Positions 1 to 12,400 of a DNA stretch of 64,000 nucleotides are shown piece after piece. The stretch is taken from NCBI GenBank assembly GCA_030374765.1, contig JARGXX010000093.1, positions 372,001 through 436,000 of the forward strand, in the 5' to 3' direction. Source of the DNA: Agarophyton chilense (taxonomy: Eukaryota; Rhodophyta; Florideophyceae; Gracilariales; Gracilariaceae). Numbering within the stretch: position 1 is the first letter of the stretch; the number at the start of each line of letters is the position of its first letter. A model generated the notes under the pieces. The model worked only from the letters and a program-made list of their open reading frames with translations. It did no database searches and was not told the DNA's origin. The position numbers and the translations under genes were made by a program.

Positions 1-648
1 AACGGAGTGAGCAGACACCTGCGACAGCGATCGGACTGCCGATGGGTCGCTTGCAGCGAAGGAAAAGGGGTGGTAGAGCTACAACACCAGCGAGCTGGAA
101 GTGGGGTGTAAGTCCACTAGTCGCAAGCGAGGGTGAACAGTGCAACTGTAAAAATTGATGGGACGTAGGTACGAGACGGCTCGTGAAGTGGTTGGGGGCT
201 GACTATCTATTATAGCTCGTCCGGATCTCCGGTTAAGGAATCCGAAGCGAGGAACAGAATAGTTATGATGCCCATGTTGTCTCCTTTACTTGGAGTCGGC
301 GCTCACTTCTGGTACACAATATACTGTGTGCCAGGGTGAGTGCCCAAATAATACGTAAATAATACCCAGTGGTCAGCTACTTAGCCAAACCACTGTATGG
401 GTATGGTCCCTAATGGACTTACATCTACAAAGGGTAGTAAAACCAGCCACGTGGATCGCCACTACATGCGCCGCTGCAAGCCACTCCACTCGTGATACCA
501 CGTGTTCCAACAATGTACCCTGCCTCCTGGCATCCTACGCGGTGTGTCGCTTCTTATCCTAGCACTGACCATGCCACTCAGTAATGAGTTACAAACGCGA
601 CTTTCCGACAAAGAAACCATCGGAACGCCGAAGTAGTAGAATACTACA
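1..648 (-). repeat. G1 3' LTR (window-edge truncated)
   Basis: This stretch repeats at 8332-8980. The shared end reads AGTAGTAGAATACTACA in both copies, and the first bases of the window match 8332 onward, so about 15 bases of this LTR lie outside the window. On the minus strand it is the 3' LTR, next to a purine-rich stretch at about 649-665 that could serve as the polypurine tract. Confidence 0.93.
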
Positions 649-1128
649 TACGCCCCTCGCTAAACGCGAACCGTATCGGGCGCAAGATAGGTGCACCACA
701 TGTGCGACAACCGGCGTTCCGAGTACTCATCGTTCTCACGACTTCTTTTAGCTCACCCATTCCTCTGGTGTTTGGGCGCCAGCCGCCTTTTCACATCCTG
801 CGATGAACGGCAATGGTCACATCCCGTCAAACTTGACGGCTAAGTCGTGCCTTCAGGGTTCCTTCAGCCAGTGTGGCTTCAGCAAAAAGTCCACTGCATC
901 ATACGGTGTCTGCCAATTTTGGAAAACGCCACACCCAAGCCACAAAGAAATACCAATGCTACCGGTTGTTCCGGGCCTAGTGAGTCGCTGACTTCTCTTC
1001 TCGCCTCTCGAGTTCTTCATAGGTGATAATCAGTAAATGTCCTGTGCTTGCGCGTTTTCACGTTTCTTCTTCATGACTTCTTGTTTCCTTCTCTCCTTTC
1101 GAGTTTTTACTACCTTTGTAGCTCATAC

Positions 1129-1599
1129 TTAGAAATGGGATGTGCCCATGAGCCCGACTATCGAGGAGTCGATCTCCCTGGGGAGTGGTAATCGCATGCG
1201 TCGATGATATCGCACGAGTTGCGAACGGGGGATATGAGCAATAGGTTCCCACGTATCCGCTTCCAGAGGAAAACCGTACCAACGGACTCGATACAGTAAT
1301 TCTCTAGTATCTTCATGCTCGCCATGTTCACATATGCGATCCATAACATATTCCTGGGCGTTTCCCAATGCTTTCGCTGTTGGCACGAAACTCCTGTTAA
1401 CACGTTTGAAATGCCTTAGGGCTGACCCCAGCGTCTCTGTGTTAGCAGTCTCAGCTTTGCTAAGCGTTCGCTCGTCGACTAACTGTCGTTCTGCCCGCAG
1501 GGGCAGTGTACTCATTCCTTGAAAACCTTTCTCCGATAAAGAGCTATCCTGCTTTCCAGGTTCCATAGAAACGTACTTCTTGCTACTTCTCAATTCCAT
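1129..1599 (-). pseudogene. G1 integrase C-terminus with chromodomain
   Basis: The segment contains a chromodomain-like stretch with YRVRWYGFPLEADTWEP and a downstream helix around RSQLVRYHRR. Aromatic residues and the W-x-G-F / TWEP pattern are typical of chromodomains at the C-terminus of chromovirus integrases, where they are known to steer insertion towards particular chromatin. It lies directly downstream of the integrase core on the same strand. It is part of the fossil element G1. Confidence 0.75.
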
Positions 1600-1859
1600 T
1601 CGTGGATGAACTTCCTCCGGTTTATCCGATTCTGACCGCTGTTGGGTGGATCATGGTGCTTGCAACACGACAGGAGGCGATACCTCTTCTTCTCCCTGCC
1701 CACGAGGGATGGGAGCCGATATCGGCGGAACAGCGAGTGGCGCTTCACCTGACGGTTCAGCCTGAAGCGGCAACGGCGCGTCATCGCGTGCACTCGTTTC
1801 CAAGTCCTTGGGGCCAAATTCCAAAACATCTTTCCTGCTTTCAGGTTCCATTTCTGTAC

Positions 1860-4172
1860 TTACGGGTGTGTGCGTGCCACGGGGCATATCCCGATATTTT
1901 GGAAGCTGTCCGTGATTGGCGTACGCAACCGCCGGCGGTGGGAGATCAGGAGCTTCTCCTCCGCTCCAGCCATTGGTGGCGATTCAATCTCCCCAGAGTC
2001 ACTTGGGCTTTTGCGTTGACGTTCCGTCGCACTTGCCTCCTTAGTTCTACCAGATACCTGGACTTCCACTTGCGGGTCAGGCGCGACTTCAACGCGATGG
2101 CGCGATACACGTTCAACGTTTTCACCTGTCTTGAGGACCACTGTATCTTCATTAAGGTCCACCACTTTGAAGGGTCCAGCCGCTATCGGCAACAACTTAT
2201 GACGAGACTCTTCCTGTTTGTAAGGTCTTTCGACTCGCACGAAGACGTGACTTCCTACTCGGATTGCCGGATTTCCTCTTCGCCTTCTGGAGTCATAGTT
2301 TCGCTTATAGCGAGCTTTCGTCTTTGATAACTCCTTAGCGACTTCTTCCGCTCTGGCTTTCAGGTCATTCCTCCATTTCAGATGGTACTTAGCCGGGGTC
2401 GGCGCGTCCAATTCTGTCTCGTCGTCGAGCGCAACCGGTAAAGCCGGAGGGTTACGTGAGAGCACGAGGTCGAACGGTGCCGTATTTGTAGAGGTATGCA
2501 CTTGCGTATTGTACGCGTAGCAAAGAGTATCTGTAAACATGTCCCATTCTTTCGGGTGGTCCGCGATGTAGTGTCGTAATGCTGCTATCAGCGTGCGGTT
2601 GAAACGCTCCACCTGACCGTTGCATTGCGGATGATAGATCGTGGTATACACGTTTAGAATGCCCATAATGCAGCAAACATTCTGAAAGAACTTCGCAACG
2701 AATTGCTTCCCATTATCTGATAACAGAACTTCTGGTGGTCCGTATATAAATACCCAGTGTTTGATAAACGCCTGTTCGATTACGGCTGCGGTTATCCGCT
2801 TCAGCGGCACCGTCCGCACTAGCTTCGAGAAGCGGTCGGTGATTACCAATAGGTAGCGATAACCTCGCCTTGAGCGAATCAATTCCCCTAGGATGTCGAT
2901 ACTGACGTATTGTAAAGGCACTTTCGCCTGGAATCACGTCATCGGTTTACGCTTCCTGTAAAGCTTCACGCGATTCTTCACACATGTTGTACACACCCTC
3001 ACTGTAGCATGGCAGTCTATTGCCAAATTAGGCCAGTAAACATCTCTTCTTAGAGTCATGAACAACTTCGTTCCTCCTGGATTACCAAATAGCCTGCTGT
3101 AGTGTGCCAGATGAAGTACTCGACTCTTCAAGACGTGTGGAATAACGATTTGATCATGATTTTCGACATGTCTTAACAGTATTCCTCGTGATTCGAGTGA
3201 AAAGGGGAGCTCCTCCCCCCCGTCAAGACGAAAGCGTATCGACGCACAAAACGTATCGGCGTGTCGCTCAGTGAGGAGCTCAGTCCACGAGATTCGCTCG
3301 AGTTTAAATGAAGGATCAGTGTCTGCTAATGAAAGGAACGGGTCTGCATCCGAATATTCATCAAGGGTCTCTTGTTCCTCTTCTTCAAAAGATGGTGAAT
3401 GGGTCTCCATGTGGAAGCAAGGTATCTCTTCATCGATTTCGCCTTGGGTTTCGCCCAGTGTTTTGAGTCGCGATAGCGCGTCAGCTTGGACATTGGCCAA
3501 TCCCTTCTTATACTTCACTTCGAAACCGAATTCAAAAAGGCGTAAGCGCCATCGTGTGAGATGACCAGACGGGTCTGTAATGGACAGTAACCATCGTAGA
3601 GACGAATGATCCGTGTTGACGCTAAAACGTTCTCCTTGGAGATACGGTCGCAATGTGGTTAGAGCCCAAACGACTGCAAGGCATTCCCTTTCTGAAACTG
3701 AATACTTCTTCTCAGCTGCGTTCAGCGATCTTGTCCAGTACCCTATGGGTTTGCGTTCACCATCAGGGTGTGTTTGAAAATGGGCACACCCTACTTTGTA
3801 CTCGCTAGAGTCGGTATCCACTGAGTATGGCAGGTTGGGGGTGGGCAGCGCCAAGACTGGGGCTGTAATAATCTTTGTCTTCAGCGTGTCGAACGCTTCC
3901 ACTTCAGCTTGTCTTAATTGTTCCAGCTGTACTGGTTGTCCTTTACACAGCTTTGCGTTGAGCGGTGCCGCTATATGCGAGTATCGCCGCACGAATCGTC
4001 GGGAGACGTTGCACAAGCCGAGGAAAGAACGCACTTGCTTCTGTGTCGACGGAGGATGTACTTCGCGGAGAGCCGCTGTTTGTGCGTCTTGAATGGCAAG
4101 CTGTCCCGGCTTGATCACATGTCCTAAGTACTGGACGGTGCCAGCGAACCATTCGCATTTCTTGAACTTCAA
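1860..4172 (-). pseudogene. G1 RNase H and integrase region
   Basis: The RNase H part carries YSVDTDSSEYKVGCA, ERECLAVVWAL and NTDHSSLRWLL, followed by KGLANVQADALSR. It leads into an H-H-C-C integrase zinc finger (HLAHYSRLFGNPGG, then CTTC). The integrase core follows with YVSIDILG, LLVITDRFSKLVR, SDNGKQFVAKFF and YHPQCNGQVERFNRTL, the DDE-type Ty3/gypsy signature, and a C-terminal DNA-binding region. Domain order and spacing are standard for gypsy pol. Fossil part of G1. Confidence 0.9.
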
Positions 4173-4187
4173 TGTAATACCTGCGCT

Positions 4188-5072
4188 CTATAGTGCTTTG
4201 AGGATCTCCTCGACACGCCATAAATGGCTTTCCACATCCTGGGAAAAGATGGTCACATCGTTCAAATAGACTAAACAAGTCTTATACTTGTATCTTGAGA
4301 GCAAGATGTCCAGAGTACGCTGGAAAGTAGCCGGTGCATTCGTTAAACCAAAGGGCATCCTTTTGAAACGGAAGAGACCGGCGTGACACGCAAATGCGGT
4401 TTTATCTTGGTCTTCTTCCGCTACAGGCACCTGCCAATAGCCAGAGTTGGCGTCCAACGTGGTGAACACGTTTGCTTCTCATAAGCTGTCAATACATTCG
4501 ACCATTCGAGGCATCGGGTACGTATCTCGAACTGTAACTGCGTTCAGTTTTCGATAATCCATACAGAATCGTAAAGAACCAGCAGGTTTTGGAACCAGCA
4601 CCACCGGTGAGGCCCAAGCAGATTGAGCTGCTTCGATTACTCCTTCTTCCAGCATTTTGTGGACATTCTCCTCCTCAATTTGGCGAGTTGGCGGTACCGC
4701 TATGTAGGGTGGTTGGGAGATGGGTCGTGACCCTGGGACCAAATCAATGTGGTGTTCCGTAGCGGAGATCTCTCCTAGTTTTCCACTCAACATGGATGTA
4801 TACTTCTTCAGCATAGACCTGATCTTCGTTCTGTAGTGTTCCGACACATGTGCCAAGTCTAGCTCATGGACCAGGCTCTCTGGATCCTTTGCCGTTTGCA
4901 ATTGATCTCCAGACGGAGTTTGCAGTTGTTCGTCTGTGTCACCGACATGGATTAATCCCAATACTTCTGCGGTAGAAATATGAGTAGGGACCACCACTGT
5001 GGGATGAGGCAAAGCCGTTGCAACGACCTGATTATTCGATATCTGATAATCGTTATCGGTGAAATTACTCAC
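4188..5072 (-). pseudogene. G1 reverse transcriptase
   Basis: Reverse transcriptase motifs are visible in order: SAWASPVVLVPKPAGSLRFC, DYRKLNAVTVRD, the F-x-T-L-D-A-N-S-G-Y-W stretch, PFGLTNAPATFQR and a YLNDV catalytic-loop region. These are the palm motifs of Ty3/gypsy reverse transcriptase. Preceded by protease and followed by RNase H on the same strand. Fossil part of G1. Confidence 0.9.
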
Positions 5073-5078
5073 TAGTAT

Positions 5079-5723
5079 CTAAAAGGGGCTACCAGGATCA
5101 ACCTGAACAATGCCGTTAGCGACTAGCAATCCATGGGATTCGTACATCCGAGTATTCGGTTGAATTACCACGAGTCCGTGTCGTTCTGTTCTTACTTGAA
5201 CCCAAGTTTGGGTTTGCGCCTTCAGCATGGCACTCTTCGCTACTCGAATCATCGGCGAGACACGTCCTCGGGATTTCCCGTATTCCATAGATGGTGGAAG
5301 TGGAGGTGCTTCGGGGCAACGACGCATTGGCTTGCGAACAATTGGTACCATTGATCCATCATCTAGTTCCACTAGTTTTCTTCGCGGGCGAATGGCTTCA
5401 ACAAACTTGTCGCAATAATCACATCCCAGTACCACTGATGCATCTAACGTCTTACAGACGATGAAGTCGACTAGAACTACAAAGCGTCCCAAACGCACCT
5501 CGAGTCGAACTGTTCCCAGTGTCTTCACAGCATTTTTGTTGGCATCCCGGATGTCCGGTAAAGGACCGTATCGAATACGTTCTAAGTCAGCAGGAGCGAG
5601 CTCCGATTCCCGTATAAAGTTCGGACCAGCACCTCTGTCCAGGATAGTCAATCGACGAGATAACAGATTCCTGTCAGAGCCGATGTCGGCATAGACCTTA
5701 TAGTTTCTTTTAGACACTACCAT
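5079..5723 (-). pseudogene. G1 protease-like segment
   Basis: This lies between gag and reverse transcriptase and contains a segment around GAGPNFI, followed by VVLGCDYCDKF. Both match the active-site surround and the second conserved patch of retroelement aspartic proteases. The downstream half resembles the spacer that links protease to reverse transcriptase in this lineage. G2 carries the same pair of patches at 11404-12400 and the old relative at 60417-60900. Fossil part of G1. Confidence 0.75.
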
Positions 5724-5947
5724 GAGGTATCATTCCCGTTTTGACGGACAAGTATAACGTCTCCAAGGACGATGTAACTCACAGTCAAACTGTACTCGCT
5801 TTCCGTCCAGCAGATTGATTCCGTACGGCGGAAATTCCTGAGGCCTCAAGAGAATCTTGGGCTTCCAAGCGCGGGAGCAGGGGGGCGAGCTCTCCCTGGT
5901 CAGCACTACGGGATCGACTAGTGCCGACCCCCTAGGGGCTCCCTCAC

Positions 5948-8263
5948 TTAGTTTTCCGGTTGCACCGGCTTATTCGCCTCAAAGTCGCCTCTTCCTACCG
6001 GGGTACCGGGTTGTAACACTTCAGCATTCTGAGCAACCGGCTTGTCCGTCCGGCGCATTGGTGTCTGAGAAAACCAAATTTTGGCTTTCCAATACATGCC
6101 CACCGGTACGCGGCTCCTTTCCTTTTCTGAGAGTGCTTCATAATTCGTCATGATACGACTCAGATCCTTTGCAGGAAGCGTGCATGCTGCACTCAAATGG
6201 TGTTTTCCATAACATGAATAACATATCAAACCGTCACGACGGTTGGTCAACTTAGGTTGTGAACGGTATGCCGTGCGAGTATCCACCCATCCGGGTTTCC
6301 CGTTCTTAAAACCTCCTTGTGGAGGCATCTTGTAGGGACGGTACATAGAGCGACGGCCCTCCATAGCCATTAGGGCTTCCTCGTCCTGAGACTCCGAGTG
6401 TGGGAGATCCACTGTAGGTACAGAAGAGTCCGTATATTCCATTAAATAGACCGCCTACTCATGCGAGTCACTCCCTTTGGGTGCCAACGACGAATCTCGC
6501 GAGTCAACGGGAGATTCCAGATGTAGCAGTTTGCTGCGCTGATTAACTCTGGCGGAGATCTTCCCCCTACCCATTGAAGTTCCAAAAGCCACTGAACGAC
6601 GGGGGCTACCACGCGCTCTGGCCGCGTCTCCTTCAGCTTTCGCAAACTGAACTAACCCCAAAAAGGAGACTCTTCCATGCTTCTCTCGATATGGAGCTAC
6701 CAACGACTTGATGCTCGGGTCCGGCCCGTCGGTGTACAAGTTAATCTTGTCCTCCGTCGAGTGGACGTTTCCACAGCGGACTGAAGCTTTGTTAAGCCTT
6801 GAGCTGTACTCAGCTTCGCCCTCCTCAGGTTTTTGGGTCACATCTCTTAGGTCCAGGATCGCCTGACGTATCGCGTTTGAAGTCGCGTAACTGCGCAGCA
6901 AATACTGCACTGCCTCTGGCCATGAGGTAACGCCGCCTTCATCGGCTTTCAATGATCCGCATACGAAACGATATTGCTCTAAAGCAAAACCCCTCAGGAA
7001 GTGTGGTAAAGACACAAATGCCTGTGGTTCACTCATCTCTAGAGTGTCTGCTTCGGCAACGAATCGAGTGAGAAACTTGATAACGAGAATGGGGGGTTTC
7101 CCATCAAACGTTAAATCATTAAGGCCGATCTTCAATCGTTTGATGTGATCCTTCACCTTCGCGGTTTCGCGTCCTGAGCGCTTCTTTCTCTTGACCTTTA
7201 GATGGTAGTACCTGTAATTTAGGACCTTCCGATAAAGCGGATTCGTGCACGGGAGCACCTTCAATCCTCTGTAAGGTGAGCCTTTTTTTCTCAATAACCA
7301 CGAAGACGTGTTCTTCTTCCGAGATCGGGACCTTCGATGACCATCATCACTGTCATCGTCATCTGACGTATCTGAATCATCAGAATCATCACTACTGGAA
7401 CTGAAACCCTCCGTACTTGACGATTCATCACTCCAATCACGTGCGGACTTCCGCTTCTTACGTCGTGACTTCGAATTCTTCGAACGAGCTTCCTTCAAAG
7501 GAGCTCCTTCCTCTTCCAGCACGACTGGTGTAGCAGCAGTGTGCGCATGAACTGCCGCCTCCAGGGGTTCTAAACGAGGGTTAACTCTAGTGAGGACTTC
7601 CTCTACATCCACGGTTAAGCCGGGTGGCGCATCGGGCGTATTCCAGTACCTCTCCAGTAGATGGTTCAAATCCTCACGTATTGTTTCCACTGATGCAGAG
7701 ACCTACTTCCCATCGTCTTGACGAACGAGTGCTTGATGCGCACTGCGTAATTGTTCGACATCAGCGATAAGAGCAGCGATCTGCGATTCCAACGCAACCA
7801 TGCGCACATGCGAAGCGCTTGACTCAGACTTGAGACGACGCACTTCCCTGCGCTAATCATCCTCTTCTTGAGGTCCGACGACCTCAGGGTCAACTACGGC
7901 TTCTGTGGAGGCCGTGACTGCCGCTGCCACAGGGGCCGGTACATCCGAGAGTTCTCGCTCATCATTCACCGAGCGTGAGCGCGACATCGCTTGACGATAC
8001 AGCCGCTCTCCGGCTTCAACAGATGAGGCAAGTCTCGGTTTTGGGGGTGGTTCTGCAGGACCGGGGCGACCAGTACTCGACTGGCTTCGGGTTTTCGGCA
8101 TCCTAGACCAAACCTGAGTCCAGGTGCGAACTAAATGGTGCCTTCGACTTCTCGACCACGAGTTCAACCACGATGAATTCCGCAATTGCCAGAGGTGGTT
8201 CGATAAACAATAACAGTACTGATTCCACTTCTTCCAAGTATCGATATCAATTCCACGTTCCAT
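5948..8263 (-). pseudogene. G1 gag with zinc knuckle
   Basis: This gag-type region has a serine/proline-rich N-terminus (TRSQSSTGRPGPAEPP), an acidic and serine-rich low-complexity stretch (SSSDDSDDSDTSDDDDSDD), a central capsid-like helical domain (ALEQYRFVCGSLKADEGG; YSSRLNKASVRCGN) and a zinc knuckle CYSCYGKHHLSAAC near its end. The same order is seen in the old relative at 57238-60080. Fossil part of G1. Confidence 0.85.
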
Positions 8264-8293
8264 AAACGAATTGTTCAGTGCAGCTGACCACAG

Positions 8294-8314
8294 TGGTTCT
8301 AAGTCGGGAGACCA
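8294..8314 (-). other. G1 candidate primer-binding site
   Basis: Two bases inside the 5' LTR, the minus strand reads TGGTCTCCCGACTTAGAACC. It starts with TGG, as a site complementary to a tRNA CCA end should. The old relative keeps a clearly related block at the same place (about 57023-57043). Which tRNA primes it cannot be told without the tRNA set of the organism. Confidence 0.55.
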
Positions 8315-8316
8315 CT

Positions 8317-8980
8317 TGTATTATCCGCTCTAACGGAGAGAGCAGACACCTGCAACAGCGTTCGGACTGCCGATGGGTCGCTTGCAGCAGAGGAAAAGGG
8401 TTGGTAGAGCTACAACACCAGCGAGCTGGAAGTGGAGTGTAAGTCCACTACTCGCCAGCGAGCGTGAACAGTGCAACTGTAAAACGTTGATGGGACGTAG
8501 GTACGAGAGGGCTCGTGAATTGGTTGGGGGCTGACTTTCTATTATAGCTCGTCCGGATCTCCGGTTAAGTAATCCTAAGCGAGGAACAGAATAGTTATGA
8601 TGCCCATGTTGTCTCCTTTATTTGGAGTCGGGGCTCACCTCTGGTACACTATATACTGTGTGCCAGGGTGAGTGCCCAAATAATACGTAAATAATACCCA
8701 GTGGTCAGCTACTTAGCCAAACCACTGTATGGGTATGGTCCCTAATGGACTTACATCTACAAAAGGTAGTAAAACCAGCCACGTGGATCGCCACTACATG
8801 CGCCGTTGCAAGCCACTCCACTCGTGATACCAAGTGTTCCAACAATGTAACCTGCCTCCTGGCATCCTACGCGGTGTGTCGCTTCTTATCCTAGCACTGA
8901 TCAGGCCACTCAGTAATGAGTTCCAAACGCGGTTTTGCGACAAAGAAACCATCGGAACGCCGAAGTAGTAGAATACTACA
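8317..8980 (-). repeat. G1 5' LTR
   Basis: A 664-bp LTR running TGTA to TACA on the minus strand. Its outer end contains a short perfect palindrome, GTAGTATTCTACTAC. It is directly followed at 8981 by G2 integrase sequence, which marks the insertion point. Confidence 0.93.
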
Positions 8981-8991
8981 GATCGTACAGT

Positions 8992-10071
8992 TCAGGCCAA
9001 TTGGATAATGCGGTCGATGCGTCGGCGCGAGTAACACTTCGCCTGGGTAGGAGTCATTCCTTCGGTTCTGTCCTGGGGTATGATAGACTCTTGAAGGTCA
9101 AGAGCTATCGGCAGTGGCGCTCTCGTTAGCGTTAAGTCAAACGGTTTTTTCCCTGTAAAAGCGTGCCCCTGCTTGTTGTAGGCATAAACTAATGGCTCAA
9201 CGTAGTCGTCCCAGTCCAAATGTTGCTCCGAAACGTAGTGTTTCAATTGGTGCTCCGAAACGTAGTGCTTTAATTGGTCCAGAAGGGTGCGGTTGAAGCG
9301 TTCGGCTTGGCCATTGGTTTGCGGGTGGTACACCGTGGTGGTCAAATGTTTGATACCTAAGGTAGCACAGACAGGCGAGAAGAATTTAGATACAAACTGG
9401 CTGCCGTTATCCGTAGGGAGGTATAGTTTCATGCCATATGGATTTACCCAGTGGGACAAAAAGGCCGTGGCGCCATCTGTGGCCGTTGTCTTTCCTAGGG
9501 GTAGGGCTCGGGTAAGTTTGGTAAACATATCGGTTATAACCAAAACAAACCGTCTCTCATGGGACGACTTCGGCAAAGGCCCACGTGTATCCATTGCCAC
9601 AAATTCAATCGGACCTGCAACGGGGAAGAGATTCAATTTGGCCTGATGGTTGGCACGAGACCCTCGAATTTGTGCGCACGATGCACAGTTCCGTGTGGTT
9701 TGCAATAGGTCCAGCGCCATTAGTGGCCAGTAGAAGAACTTCCTTAGGGTCTGGTACATTCGTCGGCCTCCAGGGTGACCAGACAAGGGGGGGGAATTAG
9801 CGAGGTATAGGAATCGCGCCCTTAGCGAAATAGTCATTACCCGTTGGAGTGCGCCATCCAGCGGTGAGCGGCAACATAGTAGTCCAAATCGGTCATAGTT
9901 TAACAGGCACCCTGGGGTTTCTACCAATTGGGCTGTTTCCTTGCAGTAAGCGTCTTCGACCTGCGCCTTTAGGAGTTCCAAAACAGTTATTGAGAGGAGT
10001 TCTTTTTCCTCCGGGGCTATCGCATTAACCTGGGGTGGTGCCGAATTGGGCAGTTCTGTCTCCCAGTCCAA
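8992..10071 (-). pseudogene. G2 integrase
   Basis: An integrase zinc-finger region (YLANSPPLSGHPGGRRMYQT, then CASCAQ) is followed by a DDE core with FVAMDTRGPLPKS, FVLVITDMFTKLTRALPL, TDNGSQFVSKFF and YHPQTNGQAERFNRTLL, then VYAYNKQGHAFTGKKPFDL. This is typical of Ty3/gypsy. The C-terminal part is cut by the G1 LTR. Fossil. Confidence 0.9.
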
Positions 10072-10099
10072 TAAGTATACTACGTTCTCCTTTACCTCA

Positions 10100-11391
10100 A
10101 GTTCCTCCGATTACACCTTACCCATAAAGTTATATGTTTCCGTATAGACTTGAGGTCCATTATCTGTGAAGGGGGTGGGTAATAGGTCGTCCAATGGGGT
10201 GTCATCAGTTCTGTCGGTAATGATTCGCGAGAGGGCATCTGTTGCCTAGTGCTTCAAGCCTGGCCTATAGGTTATCTCGTAGTCATGTTCGAAGAGCCTG
10301 AGGCGCTACTGAGCGAGGCGACTCGATGCATCGGTCATATTGAGTAGCCAGCTGAGTGAGTCATGGTCTGTCCTAATAGTAAACCTGGTTCCCTTGGGGT
10401 ATGGACGGAGCGGTAATACGAAACATACGATGGCTAGACATTCCTTCTCGGTCGTACTGTAGTTTTGCTCTGCGCTGGTGAGCGTTCTGCTCCAGTAACC
10501 AATAGGTCGATACTCCTTCGGTGACTCCTGTTACTGTAGCAGTGCACAACCCACTTGGACATCAGAAGCATATTTGTCCAGGACGTAAGGCCTATTGGGC
10601 TTTGGTAAGGCCAATATGGGTGGTTTTGGATATTTGTCCTTTAGGGTTTGAAATGCTTCGTACTGGTCCTCCGTAAGGGCTCCGAAGGTGTTCCCTTCTT
10701 CAGCATCGCGTTGAGAGGGGCCGAGATCTTGGCAAACCCTTGGACGGACCGTCGGTAAACGCTGCACAAGCCCACGAAGGATTCTAGTTCCGTGTGGGTC
10801 CTAGGAGGCTTAGCCTGGGGAATCGCATTCGTTGTCCTTGTAGCCCCCTTTAGCTTTCCTGGGAGGACCACGTGACCGAGATAGTTCACTGAGGCCTGGG
10901 AGAAAACGCATTTGCGGAGTTTCAGTGTTCCTCCAGCGTCCTGTAGGATTGTTAGCACCTTCTTCAAGTGGCGAAAGTGTTCCTTTAAGGTCCCTGAGAA
11001 GATTATAACGTCACCCAAATAGACCAGGGCGAACTTCCATTGGACTCTGGACAGTTTAGTGTCCACTACCCGTTGGAAAGTGGCTGGTGCATTCTTCAAA
11101 CCAAAACGAAATGCGAGTAAATCTGAACGGACCTCCATGGGTGGCAGAGGTTGTCAGTGCTCTCGCATCTTCGGCCAAAGAGATTTGCCAGTATCCGGAG
11201 TTAGCGTCCAGTGTGGTAAAGACGACAGCTTCGCCTAAGGAATCCAGACAGTCGTCCATGTGGGGTATCGGGTATGAGTCCCTCTTTGTTTCTGCGTTCA
11301 GATTCCTGTAGTCGACACAGAACCTGACGGAGCCATCTGTTTTCGCCACGGGGACAAGGGGACTTGCCCATTCGGATTGGTTTGGTGGCAC
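10100..11391 (-). pseudogene. G2 reverse transcriptase and RNase H
   Basis: Reverse transcriptase motifs SEWASPLVPVAKTDGSVRFC, DYRNLNAETKRDSYPIP, TTLDANSGYWQISLA, NAPATFQRVV and ALVYLGDVIIFS are visible, then KCVFSQASVNYLGHVVLPG and the start of RNase H (RPYVLDKYASDVQVGCALLQ). The order is standard for gypsy pol. Fossil. Confidence 0.88.
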
Positions 11392-11403
11392 CAGCTCTAT
11401 GGC

Positions 11404-12400
11404 TTAAGGTTTGCGCATCTTGTCTACCTGGTCGGCGACAATTTCCCTACATTTAAGGCTTGTACGGTATGGGTGCTGGAACCGTGGTCTAGCATCATCC
11501 TGAAGGTCCATGTGGTGTGTAGTGGCTTTCATTGTGCCCAATCTACCTGACCACATGGCCTGGTGTTCTCTAAGGAGATCAAGTACCTGGGGCCTATAGG
11601 ATTCGAATTCTTCGCCAATAGCGACCGTCCTATCCCAAGAGTCCACGTCCTCGTCGGGAGTTGGCGTCGCAAGATTATCCAATTGGGCCTCCATAATGGC
11701 CATGGGCGCAGGTAGAGTAATACCAATCACTGTAACTTTAGGTAACCGCACGGGTCTATATCGGAAGTTGCTGATTGTGACCAAAAAGGACCCGTTGGGA
11801 TGGATGTCCATTTCTCCATTGGCTATCAAGGTAAGGTGCTTCAGAACCGTTTTCGGGTGGTTCTGAATCGTTACAAGACCTGAAAACTGGGAACAGACCG
11901 ATACAGAGATTTGGGTCATCGGCGGTATTGTTATGGAATTTGACAGGCGAACCTTATTGGACGTCGTGTTTTCGGAGACAACCGCTCGTTGGCGGTCAGC
12001 TTCTCGCCCTGAGGCGCAACCAGTTATGAAGATGGAAGGTGCGCGGTAGAACGCGACTTTCTTAAGGCCTGGAAAAATCTTGATGTATCGATCGATAAAG
12101 GAGGTCTCTAGGCTTGCCTCAGCGCCAAAGTTAGGACATAGTAGGAACCACGTGCGCACTTTGAATTGTCCTAACTAGAGATAAATTGGTACTATCCCTT
12201 TAATGTCCATTGGTGTACGTGATGCATCGGTAATCCTTGGGGTCTTCCTTGCCTAAACGAAATCTTTCCAACCCAGTGGGAGTAGACTATGATGGACCAA
12301 GTTGGGACCAGCGCCTGTGTCATATACGGCTGTGGTCACTCGAAAGTTGTTGGAACGAAGTCCCACGATTACTCGAACTTTGTAATTCTCTTTCTTGAGG
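11404..12400 (-). pseudogene. G2 protease-like region and linker
   Basis: The minus strand near 12290-12330 encodes a short patch with DTGAGPNLV, the aspartic-protease active-site type of retroelements. It is followed leftwards by a strand-rich region (IPPMTQISVSVCSQFSGLVT) and a linker containing TMKATTHHMDL just before reverse transcriptase. The same linker pattern (TEHHIDLVPGSRPISQPPY) is present in G1. Fossil. Confidence 0.75.

Larger units (their letters stand above)
1..8980 (-). mobile_element. Ty3/gypsy LTR retroelement with chromodomain (G1), fossil
   Basis: Two direct copies of a roughly 650-bp LTR (1-648, truncated by the window edge, and 8317-8980) enclose, on the minus strand, gag with a zinc knuckle, a protease-like segment, reverse transcriptase, RNase H, integrase and a C-terminal chromodomain. 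This is the Ty3/gypsy pol order, and the terminal chromodomain places it with chromovirus-like lineages. The LTRs begin TGTA and end TACA. By eye they differ at about one site in twenty, so the insertion is fairly young. The coding part has several breaks and is a fossil. The element sits inside the integrase region of another gypsy element (8981 onward), so it is the younger of the two. Confidence 0.93.
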
